Shown: piece by piece, positions 1-11,500 of the stretch
Numbering within the stretch: position 1 is the stretch's first letter
Layout of the letters: each line of letters opens with the position of its first letter
DNA from: Paulownia fortunei
Lineage: Eukaryota > Streptophyta > Magnoliopsida > Lamiales > Paulowniaceae
Reading direction: 5' to 3'
Assembly: GCA_019321725.1 (NCBI GenBank)
Contig: CM033110.1
Coordinates: 4,209,278-4,273,277, forward strand
Length of the DNA: 64,000 nucleotides
Program-made: the position numbers and the translations under genes
Notes under the pieces: generated by a model
What the model saw: only the letters and a program-made list of their open reading frames with translations
What the model was told of the DNA's origin: nothing
Databases searched by the model: none

Positions 1-1430
1 ATCTCATGATCCAAAATCATGTTTTTCTCAAAACAAATCTAGAATGTTTGATAATATCATTCAACTTTTAAATTAAAAGTAAAACATTTACAATGATTAT
101 TTTATTCACCTTTTTTAATATGTCCAAAAATTTTTGGATCAGAGTTTTAGGTGAGAGTCTAAAAAATATAATTTTATATATTTTACACTATTACCTTATA
201 AAATAAAGGTTGAAAATTAATAGGGTCACTGTATTACGTAATTGAGATTGTAATTTTCAAAGAAAAAAAATATGTTAAAATATTGAGTCTTATTTTGGAA
301 TGTTAAAAAAAAAAACAAAAATGATAAATCAAAAATAGAGGAAGTAGCGTTTAAATGATAGTATAAGTGAAAAAAAAAACATGATAAATATGAATGATTC
401 TATAGGAGCTTCTCTTATTTTTTAAAACCATAATTTGCTAAAATAACTTAATGAGAATTTGTGCATATGTAAATATGGACCTTGAAGAACACAGACATAT
501 CGCGGGCGCATGTATTTGTGTGTATTGTGAGCATATTAGATTTGATATATAACAAATTTCCAATGTTAGCTATATATTACATATATTGATTACACATACA
601 GATTTACATGAATCACGTAAATCTTAACCTAACCTATTCAAATTTATTTTGTCATTATATTCGTAAAAGGTAAAAATATACGTAATGTATTATAATATCG
701 AATTTGTTGTTATACTACTTCTACACACATGTCATTATTAAGTAGTAAATTATGATTTTTTCATCACTTTTTTTACAACATTAAGTCATATTTATTTCTT
801 TTTTGGGAACTTAAAACACCTTACAATAATTTTTTTATCCAAAAACTGATAAAAATATTTTTCTTTTCAATATACCTATTCCACCAACTTTTCATATGAA
901 AATCCAACCATTAACACCATTGACATTTAATTATTTTTGGACTATATTACCCTAAACTTATTAGATTAACAAGTTAATGAATTTGATTTATTTATATAAA
1001 TATTTTATTTTGTGTTTTACTAATTGATAATTTTATCAATTATGATTTAATTTTTTATTTTGATTTTTTGGTTTTTTTATCTTCTTAAAAAATATAGAAG
1101 ATTAACATATTTACAGTTCATATAAATTTAAATTTTTTATTATCCACATCAAACAGTTTAATTATAACATACTAAAAAATAAAATCATCACTGTTCAATT
1201 TATTAATTTGGAAAATCCCCCAAAAAAGAAAAGAAACAGTTCAATTTCTTAATGTAAGAGCCCAATGATAATCTAGTCCAAAAAACACAAAAACTTAACA
1301 ATGTTAGTGTAAAAATTCAAGTTCTTTCAAATGAAAAGTTGATGAAATAATTTCTTTGGATTGAAAAATATTTCTCAAGATATTACATAAATAAATTTAC
1401 TTAATTTCGAGAATTAGAGAGGATTGATTA
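1..1430. other. AT-rich intergenic region
   Basis: No open reading frame, repeat pair or RNA gene that I can support. The stretch is dominated by A and T runs. It lies upstream of the ALY gene and probably holds its distal regulatory sequence, but I see no specific element here. Confidence 0.6.
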
Positions 1431-1490
1431 GGCCCGAAATCATAATCGGGTCAACTTTGGACAATATAAGGTCCGAAAATCATATTCTGT

Positions 1491-1607
1491 AGCCCAATAA
1501 AAGCCCATAAAGAAAACTGCGGCCCAATAAAGCCCTTATATCTCTATATAATACTATATTCTGATGCTTCTCAACTTGTATTTCGTTTCTTTTTCTCTGA
1601 AACCCTA
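1491..1607 (+). promoter_or_regulatory. Core promoter of the ALY/THO4 gene
   Basis: Several AGCCCA/GGCCCA boxes (1491, 1502, 1521) resemble plant site II elements (TGGGCC/T), which are common in promoters of housekeeping and RNA-metabolism genes. A TATA-like run (TATATAAT, about 1545-1552) follows, and a telo-box AAACCCTA sits at 1600-1607, probably in the 5' leader. This combination is typical of genes for ribosomal and RNA-processing proteins and fits the downstream mRNA-export gene. The transcription start is inferred, not seen. Confidence 0.6.
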
Positions 1608-1812
1608 GCTCCTCTGAAGAAAACTCCCCCTCACAATTAATTCTTCCATAATTTCCATCGCAGAATCACCTCTCTCTCCGTCAGATCTTCTCTTCCTCTC
1701 TTCTCTCCCGCTCGATTTCCTATTTTTCTACCCTTATAACTTTTAGCTGCGGATCTTTGGTACGAAGATCGAAGATTTTGTCGCTGTTCTTGCTTTTGGC
1801 GAGCTGATCTAG

Positions 1813-2643
1813 GTATTTTTCTTCTCACGATGTATGGATTCGATATGTTTTTTAATAATTAGGAGCTGATTTATTGTTATAGATGCTGAAATGTCAATTT
1901 TGTATCAATCTTTCAGATTTCCGTTAATTTAGCGAATATTTCTTCTTTCATTTTTTGGATTTGCTTTTGCCAAGAAGGGGTTCTTTTTCTTTTCTTTTTT
2001 TGTATGTTTTGTGATGTGTCCTGTTGTTATATCTGATTTTCTGTTTGTTTACTTTGGCTTAGTTAATCGTAATATATTATTTTTTCTGCGTCGCTAATGT
2101 ATTAGTATGTATGTGCAAAGAGAAACCTTTTTTGCATATTTGTTCGAGTGGTTTACCTCATTTGTTATTGGGTTATGATTGTCCTAGCTAATTATATTGA
2201 CCCTAGATAGATTTACGTGACTTCTGGTCTGGTTTTAATCTGGCTGCATAAGGAATTAATCTATGAGTTCCCAGGAAGAAAAATAATTTCTCAATCAAGG
2301 AATTGGGAAAATACATAAGAGCGGCTGGTGTTCTGATAGAGAACAGGGTCTTATTTTTCTGAATCTGTCTCCCAACTTTTATCGGCTCTTGACCACATCT
2401 GTTCGATAACCTATATTTTTTCACAAAGTTGCTTCTGGTAGTCATTGCTGTTGGATTAATTACTTGGTACAATAGCCTTAGGCATTTGTGCATTGATTCA
2501 ATTTTTTAAGTCTCTATAGAACGGGTTGCTGTGAATATCTTTTCAGGTCAAAATTAATCCATCAGTTTTTTATTGGATGACTCACTTTTCTGTGCTTGAA
2601 AATGGTGCTAATTAGCTGCGCCCTTGGTGTTTTTTGGTTGCAG
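1813..2643 (+). other. Probable 5' UTR intron of the ALY gene
   Basis: A non-coding leader exon (about 1570-1812) ends in AG|GTATTT. A T-rich stretch ends at TTGGTTGCAG (2643), about 40 bases before the ATG at 2684. Later CAG acceptors at 2661 and 2671 are alternatives. The stretch between contains no supported coding sequence; the open frames on either strand have no recognisable motif. Confidence 0.55.
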
Positions 2644-2683
2644 ATTTATTTCATTTGGCAGATTTTTGCAGTTTTTGTTGTCT

Positions 2684-5600
2684 ATGGCTTCTTTGGATAT
2701 TTCTTTGGATGATATGATAAAGAACAGGAGAAATAATGAAAATGGAGGCAGAGGACAAGGCAGGCCCCGACGTGGAAGAGGGCCGGAGGGTCATCCAGAG
2801 GTGGAAGACCATTTGGGGCTCCTTGGAGAAATCCGCTTGGAGTAAATGCTCGAGCATCATCATACACAATTGCCAAGGCAAGCTCAAAACTATGGATGTT
2901 TTATGCATTACATAGACAAATCTGCTATGCTGTAGTACCTCACATGAAGGTTCACTAGTTTTGCCTTAGAAATTCAAATTTGAGAGATTTGCAACAGTTT
3001 TTGGTCCTGGGAGTGCCCACAGTTCCTCAGCGAGGAAAAACTGCCGTTATATTCTAGTGAATGCTCTAAGTTCCTGATGGTGGTTCTGTTCTTGAGGGTG
3101 TTTGTCAAGCACTTTGCAATGGATATTTTTCAAAAGTGGAAGATTTGGTGGAATTCTGCTTAGCATATTAAGTAGAGGAGCTTCTTATCTGAAAACTTAA
3201 GATCTTTCACCAATTTAATATCCACTAACGCATTGAGGCTTGAAAATTTTTTCCCATCTTTATTGATAATTGTTTAATCGAGATCTCTCTAGTTTGTCAT
3301 TACCGATTGTAAGAGGGGGAAGTTTATGATGGATACCAATTGTCTTGTGATGGATACCATTGCTATACTCGGGAATTACTTTGGGGGCGAGATTTCAGTC
3401 ATATCTCAGTTCATGGCTTCTTGCAGAGGTGACTTCGCTGAACTTCAGAACTGGAGCTCTCACCTTTTGCATGGCACTAACTAGCATGCTGTGGGTCAAA
3501 TCTCAATTCCCAAATAGACTAATTTACATACCTTGATTTTCAATGGAATTAGATAATCTTGTTTGAGCTTTTCCATGTGACTTCTTCCTGGAACTTTGCT
3601 GATATCTACTTTATCTTGAAGAGCGGTAAAATATTATTTCTGGTCATGTGCTGACTTTCACCTTTCCCAATCTCGATATATTTTTTTGGTTTGCTTGCAT
3701 CAGTCCTTCCGCAGAACCAAGAATTTACCATGGCAGAATGGTCTGTTTGAAGATAGTCTTAAAGCAGCTGGGTTGTCAGTGTTGGAAGCGGGTACAAAGT
3801 TATATATTTCCAACTTGGATGTTGGGGTGTCCAATGATGATATAAGGGTATTAATTTTGAGCCGTGCTGTTTTGACATTTTATTCATCTTTGCAATGGGT
3901 TTCTTTTGGAAATTTGCTGAAAAAGACTTGCAACACAGGAGCTGTTTTCTGAGATTGGAGAGTTGATTCGATATGCAATTCACTTCGACAAAAATGGGCG
4001 CCCAAGTGTAAGTTTGGAGCTTTGTGCAATATTTTGTACTTTATTGTTCTACGATTTTTCAAATTGGATCCAATACTGACATTTGAGGTGGTTCATCTAA
4101 CTTGGGAGGGAACTGCAGTGCTGTGAATTTTAATGTATCATGCTAATAGGTGCTATTCAGGAATGACATGACTGGTCTCTGGGATACAGTTGTTTAGTTC
4201 TTATTTTTCATTCCTCTGATTCTTTTTAACTTTTGCACAATCCCCTATATAATCACACAGAGTTTTGTCCTATATCTGGTATTAATTCATTTATCAACTG
4301 TCTTAAATATTTAAGTAGAGTTGACATGAGAATGCAACCATATTTTTTAAGTCTAATTTGTGGTACATCATGAAGGTAATATTTGAATTCAACCAGGTTG
4401 AACATCCTTTTCTTTTCTTTTTTATTGATTTTACTTGTGAGGTTTTTTTAATTCGTTGGTGCTTGAAGTTTTTTCATTTATTTTTGGAGAACTTATTTGT
4501 TGTCTATACTTGGTAGTTTTACTGCAACCGGGATGGAACTACTGCTTTAATCACAATGCTGAATATGGTTTTTTATTCTTTTCAGTACTGATGTTATCAT
4601 TAAAATCTGGTGTATAAAAATGTTTTGCACAATCATATTCTCCAAACCCCCTTTTTTGTTCCAACGAATTATAGATAAATAATGATTTATTTGATATCTG
4701 ATTTGAAATAAAAAATACTTGTTTTTTTATTATATTATTATGTTCAATTGAATATTCTATATTCAAGCAACAGCAAAAAGAAGAAAAACTATTTATATTC
4801 TTTTTCTTGTTATCTTTTATTTTCATTTTCCGAACTAAAAAAGAAACTATTGGGTTCTTCCACAATGCATGGTTTTAGTTTTTAGAATTAATAGGTCTTC
4901 AAATTGTTGTTTTGGAAAAATGGAAACCTCTTGTTGGATGCTTCCCCAAAATTGAAATTTTTGATTAATGGAGGAACACTGTTTTTGTTCAATAAGATCC
5001 ATGTCACTTCCTTTTTTGTCAAAAAAGTTACATTTCTTTTTGTCTAACTCACTCTCGTTTTTATGTGAGATTCGAGAATATACACATTCATAGGTCGGAG
5101 ATCCACAACGAATTGAAAGGTCCAAAATGATCAACTTTGCAATAAGTTGTTAGAATCAATGGTCTTTCAATTGTTCATTTGGAAAAAATGAAAATCCTTC
5201 TTCTTGGATGATCTTGATAGTTACCGAAAATTGAAATTATTGATCAATGAACACCTTTTTTGATCAATAAGATACCAAAGTGGATGATTGAATCATTCCT
5301 TACTAAAAATAATTGCAGAAAATCTTTGATAATGCAAATTCCTAATTCTCAATGATATTCCACAATCAAGACAATTGGGTGAATCCTGTGAAACCATCAT
5401 AGTAGTTCATTGATATATTCTTTTTATAAAGCAAATCGATTTTGATTGTTGAAATTTTCCTTGGAGATCTATTACTCCAAACTTGATTGTAAATTACCTT
5501 ATTTTTGAAAACAGGATTATAACACGTATTATCTTCTATTTGTTTTCTCTTTACTTGATTGCTTTAGCTTTTCTCTGGCTGCCAAAGTGTTAATTTCTTG

Positions 5601-6913
5601 AATTGTGAAACAGGGTTCGGCTGAAGTGGTTTTTGCAAGAAGAAGTGATGCATTTCAAGCACTCAAGCGATATAACCACGTCCAATTGGATGGAAAGCCT
5701 ATGAAGTTAGAGATAATTGGTGCAAATGCAGAGATCCCCATCTCAGCTCGTGTAAATGTAGTTGGTGGAGCAAATGGAAAAAAGAGGACAGTTGTCATGG
5801 CGTATGTGACTATTAACTTTTCAAACTTTTCTGTCTCCTTGTCAATTATTCTCTTTTATTTCCTTCTGTGTAGTTATTTATTTTCCTTCTGGTTGGTGTT
5901 GCCACATTCTGTTCCTGCTGGAATCATGACAGATGGTTTTATAATTCTACCAAATTGTTATGAATCCTAGTTTTCTTAAAATTTGTGCTTCCAATCTAAT
6001 GTGGATGCCAAGCTTTTAGGTTTTTTAACTGGATGCTGGCTGTTGTGCAGGTCTGGACCTGGTCGTTCCAGAGGTGGCTTTACAGCGGCCAATCGTGGTT
6101 CTGTGTAAGTTGCCAATGAGCTATTCTTTTGGGTCCTTGTGCTATCTTGGTTTTTTTGGCTCCCTTGATGATCACTGAGATGGGGAGTGGTAATAAATGT
6201 AGAGTGAGAAGTTCCCTTATCTATGTTTTCACTCATTTGGTTTCTCATCGTCAGTATGGGACCTTTCATTCCTAAAAGGGAGGCAAAGCAATTGTGATCT
6301 CAAGGAGGAGTTGCGAAATTGATAAATCCAAATATCTCTAGTCTTGTGTCCTTCGAAACATTAAGTTTGTATGACTAGCCAGAGACTAAGTGTGAAAGAT
6401 TTTTTTGCTATGGACGGATGTGTGCTTACCACAATAGGAAGTTGAGGGGTAGTGAACGAGTGTTAATTGGAGTTTCAAGCATGTATACTCTGAAACAACT
6501 AATGCTTCAATCAGCCATATACAACTTTGATGTTGCATCATAATTTCTTTACTGTTGGGGCCCTCACTGGTGTGTTTTCATTGTTTTAAAATGAATTAGT
6601 TGGCATGCTATCTGGGGGATTGTTTTGCAGTTTTCAATGGAGGGAAAAGTCTCTTAACATTCCTATGGTGGCAGTAGAATTTAGTTCATCATATATTTTG
6701 CTAATATGCTATTGGTTATGTTTGGCCAGACAAAGGGGTCGTGGTTCAAACAGTGGCCGTGGAGGTGGTGGCCGTGGCCGTGGTGGTGGCCGTGGACGAG
6801 GTGGTGGTCGTGGCCATGGAGGTGCTCGTTGGAGAAAGAAAAATGTGGAGAAATCAGCTGATCAACTTGACAAGGAACTGGAGGGCTATCATGCTGAAGC
6901 AATGCAAAGTTGA
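2684..6913 (+). CDS. ALY/THO4: ALY/REF mRNA export adaptor (THO complex subunit 4-like), with a one-base frame break in exon 1
   Basis: Nuclear adaptor that couples spliced mRNA to the export machinery through the TREX complex. Coding exons read from the sequence: 2684-2877, 3704-3847, 3939-4007, 5614-5801, 6051-6104 and 6730-6913 (about 277 residues once the frame break is allowed for). The N terminus [16 protein letters not shown] is the conserved UAP56-binding motif. The central RRM spans exons 2-4 ([18 protein letters not shown], then RNP1-like GSAEVVF). An RGG-rich tail follows, then the C-terminal motif [17 protein letters not shown]. Intron 1 (2878-3703) has a GC-AG donor (AAG|GCAAGC); the others are GT-AG. 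Frame 2 from the ATG must change to frame 1 near 2784-2786 to reach the conserved SSYTIAK, so one base appears to be missing. This may be a sequencing error or a real null allele. The splice model is by eye. Confidence 0.88.
4881..5274. repeat. Diverged direct repeat in the long ALY intron
   Basis: Two related copies of about 120 bases (4881-5002 and 5150-5274) share a TTAGAAT..GGTCTT..TTGGAAAAA opening, a GAAATT.TTGAT.AATG middle and an AATAAGAT end. They lie in the 1.6 kb intron 4008-5613, which otherwise holds no coding sequence. It is probably an old duplication or a remnant of a small element. Confidence 0.55.
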
Positions 6914-8554
6914 TGGCCTCCTTTAAGTTCAAGTGTGGATGAGAAGCTATGTACTAGTTAAGATCTTCAGCTGTACAAAGTCTCGGTTGCTAACTGTAGC
7001 TGTCGTTTGCCTGGTTCTTTTTAATGTTTGGTTGGATGGTATTGCTTTTTTTCGCTGGATAATGAACATCAATGCGACTGAAATAGTACATGTTTTGCAT
7101 TGTTAGAAGTGATGGTTCTTGGCTTGTTAGTAGGAAGATAATGAATCATAATTTTGCATAGTAGGCTGTTTTTATTGTAAGCAGTTCGGTTACTTTGTTC
7201 AAAATGGTGTATGCGAGCGAGCATGCTTGTTTTGGATTGTAGTTGTATATGCCTTTTACCTTAATTATCCTTTACAATTAGGGGTGTATCATTATAATTT
7301 CTTTGGCCAAACTTGATAGTTTGCGATCTTACTCAAGCGTAAGCTAAGCTCATTGGGAAAAATATTAAAATTGTACAAAGCCGTCCATTTGTTGGGGTTG
7401 TGAGTTGGGGTAGTTTCTGTGATTTGATATTTTTATTTTTATTTCATTTTTTTCGAATTGTGAATGAATGTACCATTATTTGAATTTTTTTTAGTTTCAC
7501 TATCTTTTCATCTACGATCAGATGCAATAGATATTTATACAATAGATCATAATTGAATCATTTAACACATTGCCTAATAAAATATCACAAAAAAAGTGCT
7601 TTAATTGGTGATAATAGTAATTAAGAATTTTATGTTCCATTGTACTGTCATCGAAAACTGTTTTGATTATCACAAATTTGCTGCTGCCAAAAGTCCAAAG
7701 AACACAAAAATATCAAATAAATTTGTGACGCCAAATTTACAAGTCTCCATAGCAAAGCATGCTATCTCATCATACTAAATTGTAATTAACGTCTCAGGCA
7801 CTAAAGAATTAGCAAGATTTTAAAATAAGATTTACTACAAGATTGTTTATTTAATTTTATGCGAAGATGTAACATGTAAACAAATAGGTATACGTAAACA
7901 CACATTATATGTGTGTATATAGTGGTCGGACCTGGTTTATTGTGATCTATAGAAATACAAAATTGGGTGTGCGACATTTTATTGGTTTTGTTTTTATATA
8001 AATTAGTCGAAAATCAACCCCTTAACCCCCCAATTAAGAGAGAATATTAATTAAACTGATCAGTTGCGGTTTCCTTGAACACCCCTACCTCCATTTTAGT
8101 AGCATAGTTTCAGTAGCAGAGATCATTTTTCCTAGCTACTACCCAGAATCATTCTTCTTGAGAGGCTTCTCAAGAATTTCATCACAATTAAACTGTACAT
8201 AAAGCCATATTCTGTCCCAGCCATAGTTAGAAGGAAATGTTTTCAAAATCCCGGCAAAACGGTCAATTTTTGATCTCACAAATCATGCGGGATGAACAAT
8301 TAATGTGTATAAAAACAGGAGGATGTTAGACACAAATCCAGTGAAAAAGATATCTTTAATTTTGAAGTATGGTGTTTTGTTCTCATTACAACATTCTATG
8401 TACAAATTTACAGTTGAACAACCAAAAGGATAATATAACAATATTTGTACAAGCTTGTCTACAAGGAATGAATGGTAAGAACATAAACTAACAGATAAAA
8501 GATGAATTTCTAAGCTTGATAAGCACGCCTGTATATTATGAGGTGAAAAATTAA
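6914..8554. other. 3' flanks of the convergent ALY and lipase genes
   Basis: The ALY stop is at 6911-6913 and the lipase stop, on the other strand, is at 8557-8555. The first roughly 300 bases look like ALY 3' UTR (mixed composition). About 7260-8340 is AT-rich spacer with nothing recognisable, and the last roughly 200 bases are probably lipase 3' UTR. No poly(A) site was fixed. Confidence 0.5.
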
Positions 8555-11500
8555 TCAGGAGCCATTTTCTGTAACAGAGTCGTCTCTTTTCAATAGCAAC
8601 CTACCTGACTCATTTCTCTTGAAAAGCTTCTCAACGACTTCGTTCCAATTGGTCCTAGCATTTTTACAGAATGATTTATCCTTTTCTGAGGATTGCAAGG
8701 TGTCATCCTGACAAGGTTCCACACTTTTGTACCCTGGAGATCCCTCTTCAGTGTTGCCTGAGGATTTTTCTTCAGCAGACATCACAGCATGAGGTATATT
8801 CAAACTGACAGCTCTCTCTAATGCATCCTTGTGTTCTTTTTCTAATGTCAGCTTTCTGTCAAGTTTCTGTACCTTCGGTGGAGTGGTTATGGTCGCTGCA
8901 CCAAGCTCCTTTAAACTCTGCATAGTAATATGCTTTTGGTTACAAGCATTTGATGAAAATGGAGCCAAACTTTTGTGACTATTTGGCACAATATAATCTA
9001 TATTTCAAGCACTGCACTATGAGCTGCAATCTATCAGAGATCCAGTTATCGTAACAGAGGCATCTAGAATGTTTCAATATAATAACTCCTGTTTCCACAG
9101 TCAACTGGAGGCACAGGAATAGAGTGCATACAGGTAGATTTTTTTTTTTATTTTTTAAAGGAGAACAAAAAAAAAAAAGAAAAGAAAAGATCTGAAGCTG
9201 GCTTTACTTACTTCTAAGGCCTTTTCTGCCTCTCTTTCTATCCAAATAATAGCATGATCAGACGTAGCATTACATGACAAGACAATATGCTCAAATCTTC
9301 CATCAACAGGAATAGCAGTTCTAACCTCTGGAGGATACCTTCCACATCTGTACTGAGCAATGAATTCAGTTTTCAGAGAAATAATCATGTTTTGTTGTCA
9401 TAAGTGCAGGGATATAGTAGATATATGTAAACAATATCAATAGATTGATGTCTCTCTAAAGAAGCATTTGCACCCACCAATGTGGGTGTAGGATACCATA
9501 AGATGAGAAAAAGAAATCTGTTCAGAGTATGTTAAAGCGCAAAGTTTTCTCAGTATCATGTCATCGTTCTTCCTTTAATACAGAAAAATGTAGAACAGAT
9601 CATGCCAGATAGAGTAAAAGGTTAACTTTTGGAACCTTTGCAAAGTTACTGAGGAAAAAATGTGCAAATTACCCAAATGAAATGTGTGTTTGAGGGCAAT
9701 TAATTCTCTGCAGATAACTTATTGACTTACTCAGTTTCTACACAGCAATATTAAGAAGAATATAATACGTTATACATAATTGATATGTTTTACAACGGCT
9801 ATCAAATTCAAATACCCTGGACTGGAATAATCAGAGATCAACATGAGACTCGGGAAAAATTATTTTAAAGTAGGACATCATTGCGATGAAAAAAATGCTT
9901 TCACTAATTTCAGTTACATTTTACTGGATCCCGTAAGAGAAAAAATAAAATTGTGTTTTCTTAGATGGTTGAGGTTAATAGCTCTGGTCATGAATAACAG
10001 TATTTATATAATGCCTTCACAAGTTAAGCCAGGGCTAAGGTTGCAACTTTTACCTGCAAAATTTTCTTTCCACCATATGATATATCCGACCAGGTGCATA
10101 TAGTCTTCTTGGATCTCTGAGCTTTCTACCTTCGGGTATGAATGTATCCCTCAGACACACGAGAAACAATAAGCAGGGTAAACTGTCCAAAGCATTAAGG
10201 CCTGGTTTAAATGATGGTAAAATTCACTCCTTTAAGAGCAAAGAGTAGAACGAATGTGAAATTGCAAAAGCCTCATATATCATCTTCATATTATTAGCTA
10301 ATAACAACTAACCAGAAGATGGATTTGAAGATGTCTTCCAATGGGGTGGGTGTTCTTGGCAAGAAATCGTCCTGAATAAAGTCAAGAGAGAATCATTACT
10401 TAAAGGTATTTGACTAGTTCCAACTAAATACTATGCAGCAAATCAGATTGAAGATGAATTTATTTTACTTCTTCATACTGGGCTACAATTGATATGTGAT
10501 ATAGACTCCTAAACTGGAGAAATGCATTCATACATGGATGGCCCTCCATCTGAATCATGGAGGCTAATTCTGAGAATGAATTTGGTTTTCACCTCATTAA
10601 AACCATATTGTTCCAATTTTACTCTCTGCTCGAAAAATAGAATTTCTCGATCAAACACTAAAATCTGGCCAAAGTTAAATTTATTTTCCCTATTATTTTT
10701 CTTGGGTGAATTCTACAGATAATATCTGAAGTCTCCAAATACTCTTATTTTAGTCTCTCATGAATCATCTTCATCCATTCTATCTTAAAATTATCTCACC
10801 GTGGCCAAAATTGGAACAATACGTCAACTACCAGACATGAACCTGGCCAAGTGCATTGCGGTCGTGTGTATCATAGGATGTCATTCTTGAGGGCATTGTT
10901 GGCAGGATGTATATAAGTTTCTTCCAAAATGTAAAATCTAAATTTTTGTGGGAAAAAATATGGTAGGATTGAGTGGTCTCTTCTACTTGTCTGGTAATGT
11001 CACCCATGGCTGATCAAAAACTACCATGAGGAAAGAAGAAATAGGGTATAACAATGGAATGGAAGGAAGAAGAAGACAAAATGCAAAAATCCCAATCTTC
11101 GTGGGAAAATATGGTAGGACTGAGTGACCTCTTCTCCTTGCCAAGTAATATCACCCATGGCTGATCCAAAACTGCCATGAGGAAAGAAGAAATAGGCAAT
11201 AACAAATAAGTGACTATAGCAGAGACAAGATGCAACTGAAAACTTCAACAACAGATGCAAATCCAACAAAAAAGGTTTTTCATCTGACAAAAAAGGGGTT
11301 GCAATTTGCTGCCAGTTATTTATCTATTACTTATTTATTTAGTTATTTATTCTTTATTCTTTGTTTTTTTGGGGTGGTGGTGGTGGTGGGGGTGGGTGGT
11401 GGTGGTGGTGGTTTAGGGGTTGGGTTTTCTTATGTAGTTTGATCCACCCACCAAAAGAAGCAGGTTTCTTGGAAAAAATATACTGTACGAAGGAACATCA

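Noticed and set aside
4551..5134. Two minus-strand open frames of about 100 codons in the ALY intron
   Set aside because: Low-complexity Lys/Asn/Phe-rich translations of AT-rich intron with no family motif.
6681..6932. Minus-strand His/Gly-rich open frame ([14 protein letters not shown])
   Set aside because: It is the complement of the RGG-rich last exon of ALY. The repeated codons create it.
9155..9210. Extended C terminus of the lipase exon 4 open frame (KASFRSFLFFFF)
   Set aside because: It reads into the intron after the GAA|GTAAGT donor and translates an A/T run.
11230..11442. Open frame ending in a Gly/Val-rich tail
   Set aside because: The tail is a translated GGT microsatellite inside a lipase intron; no homology signal.
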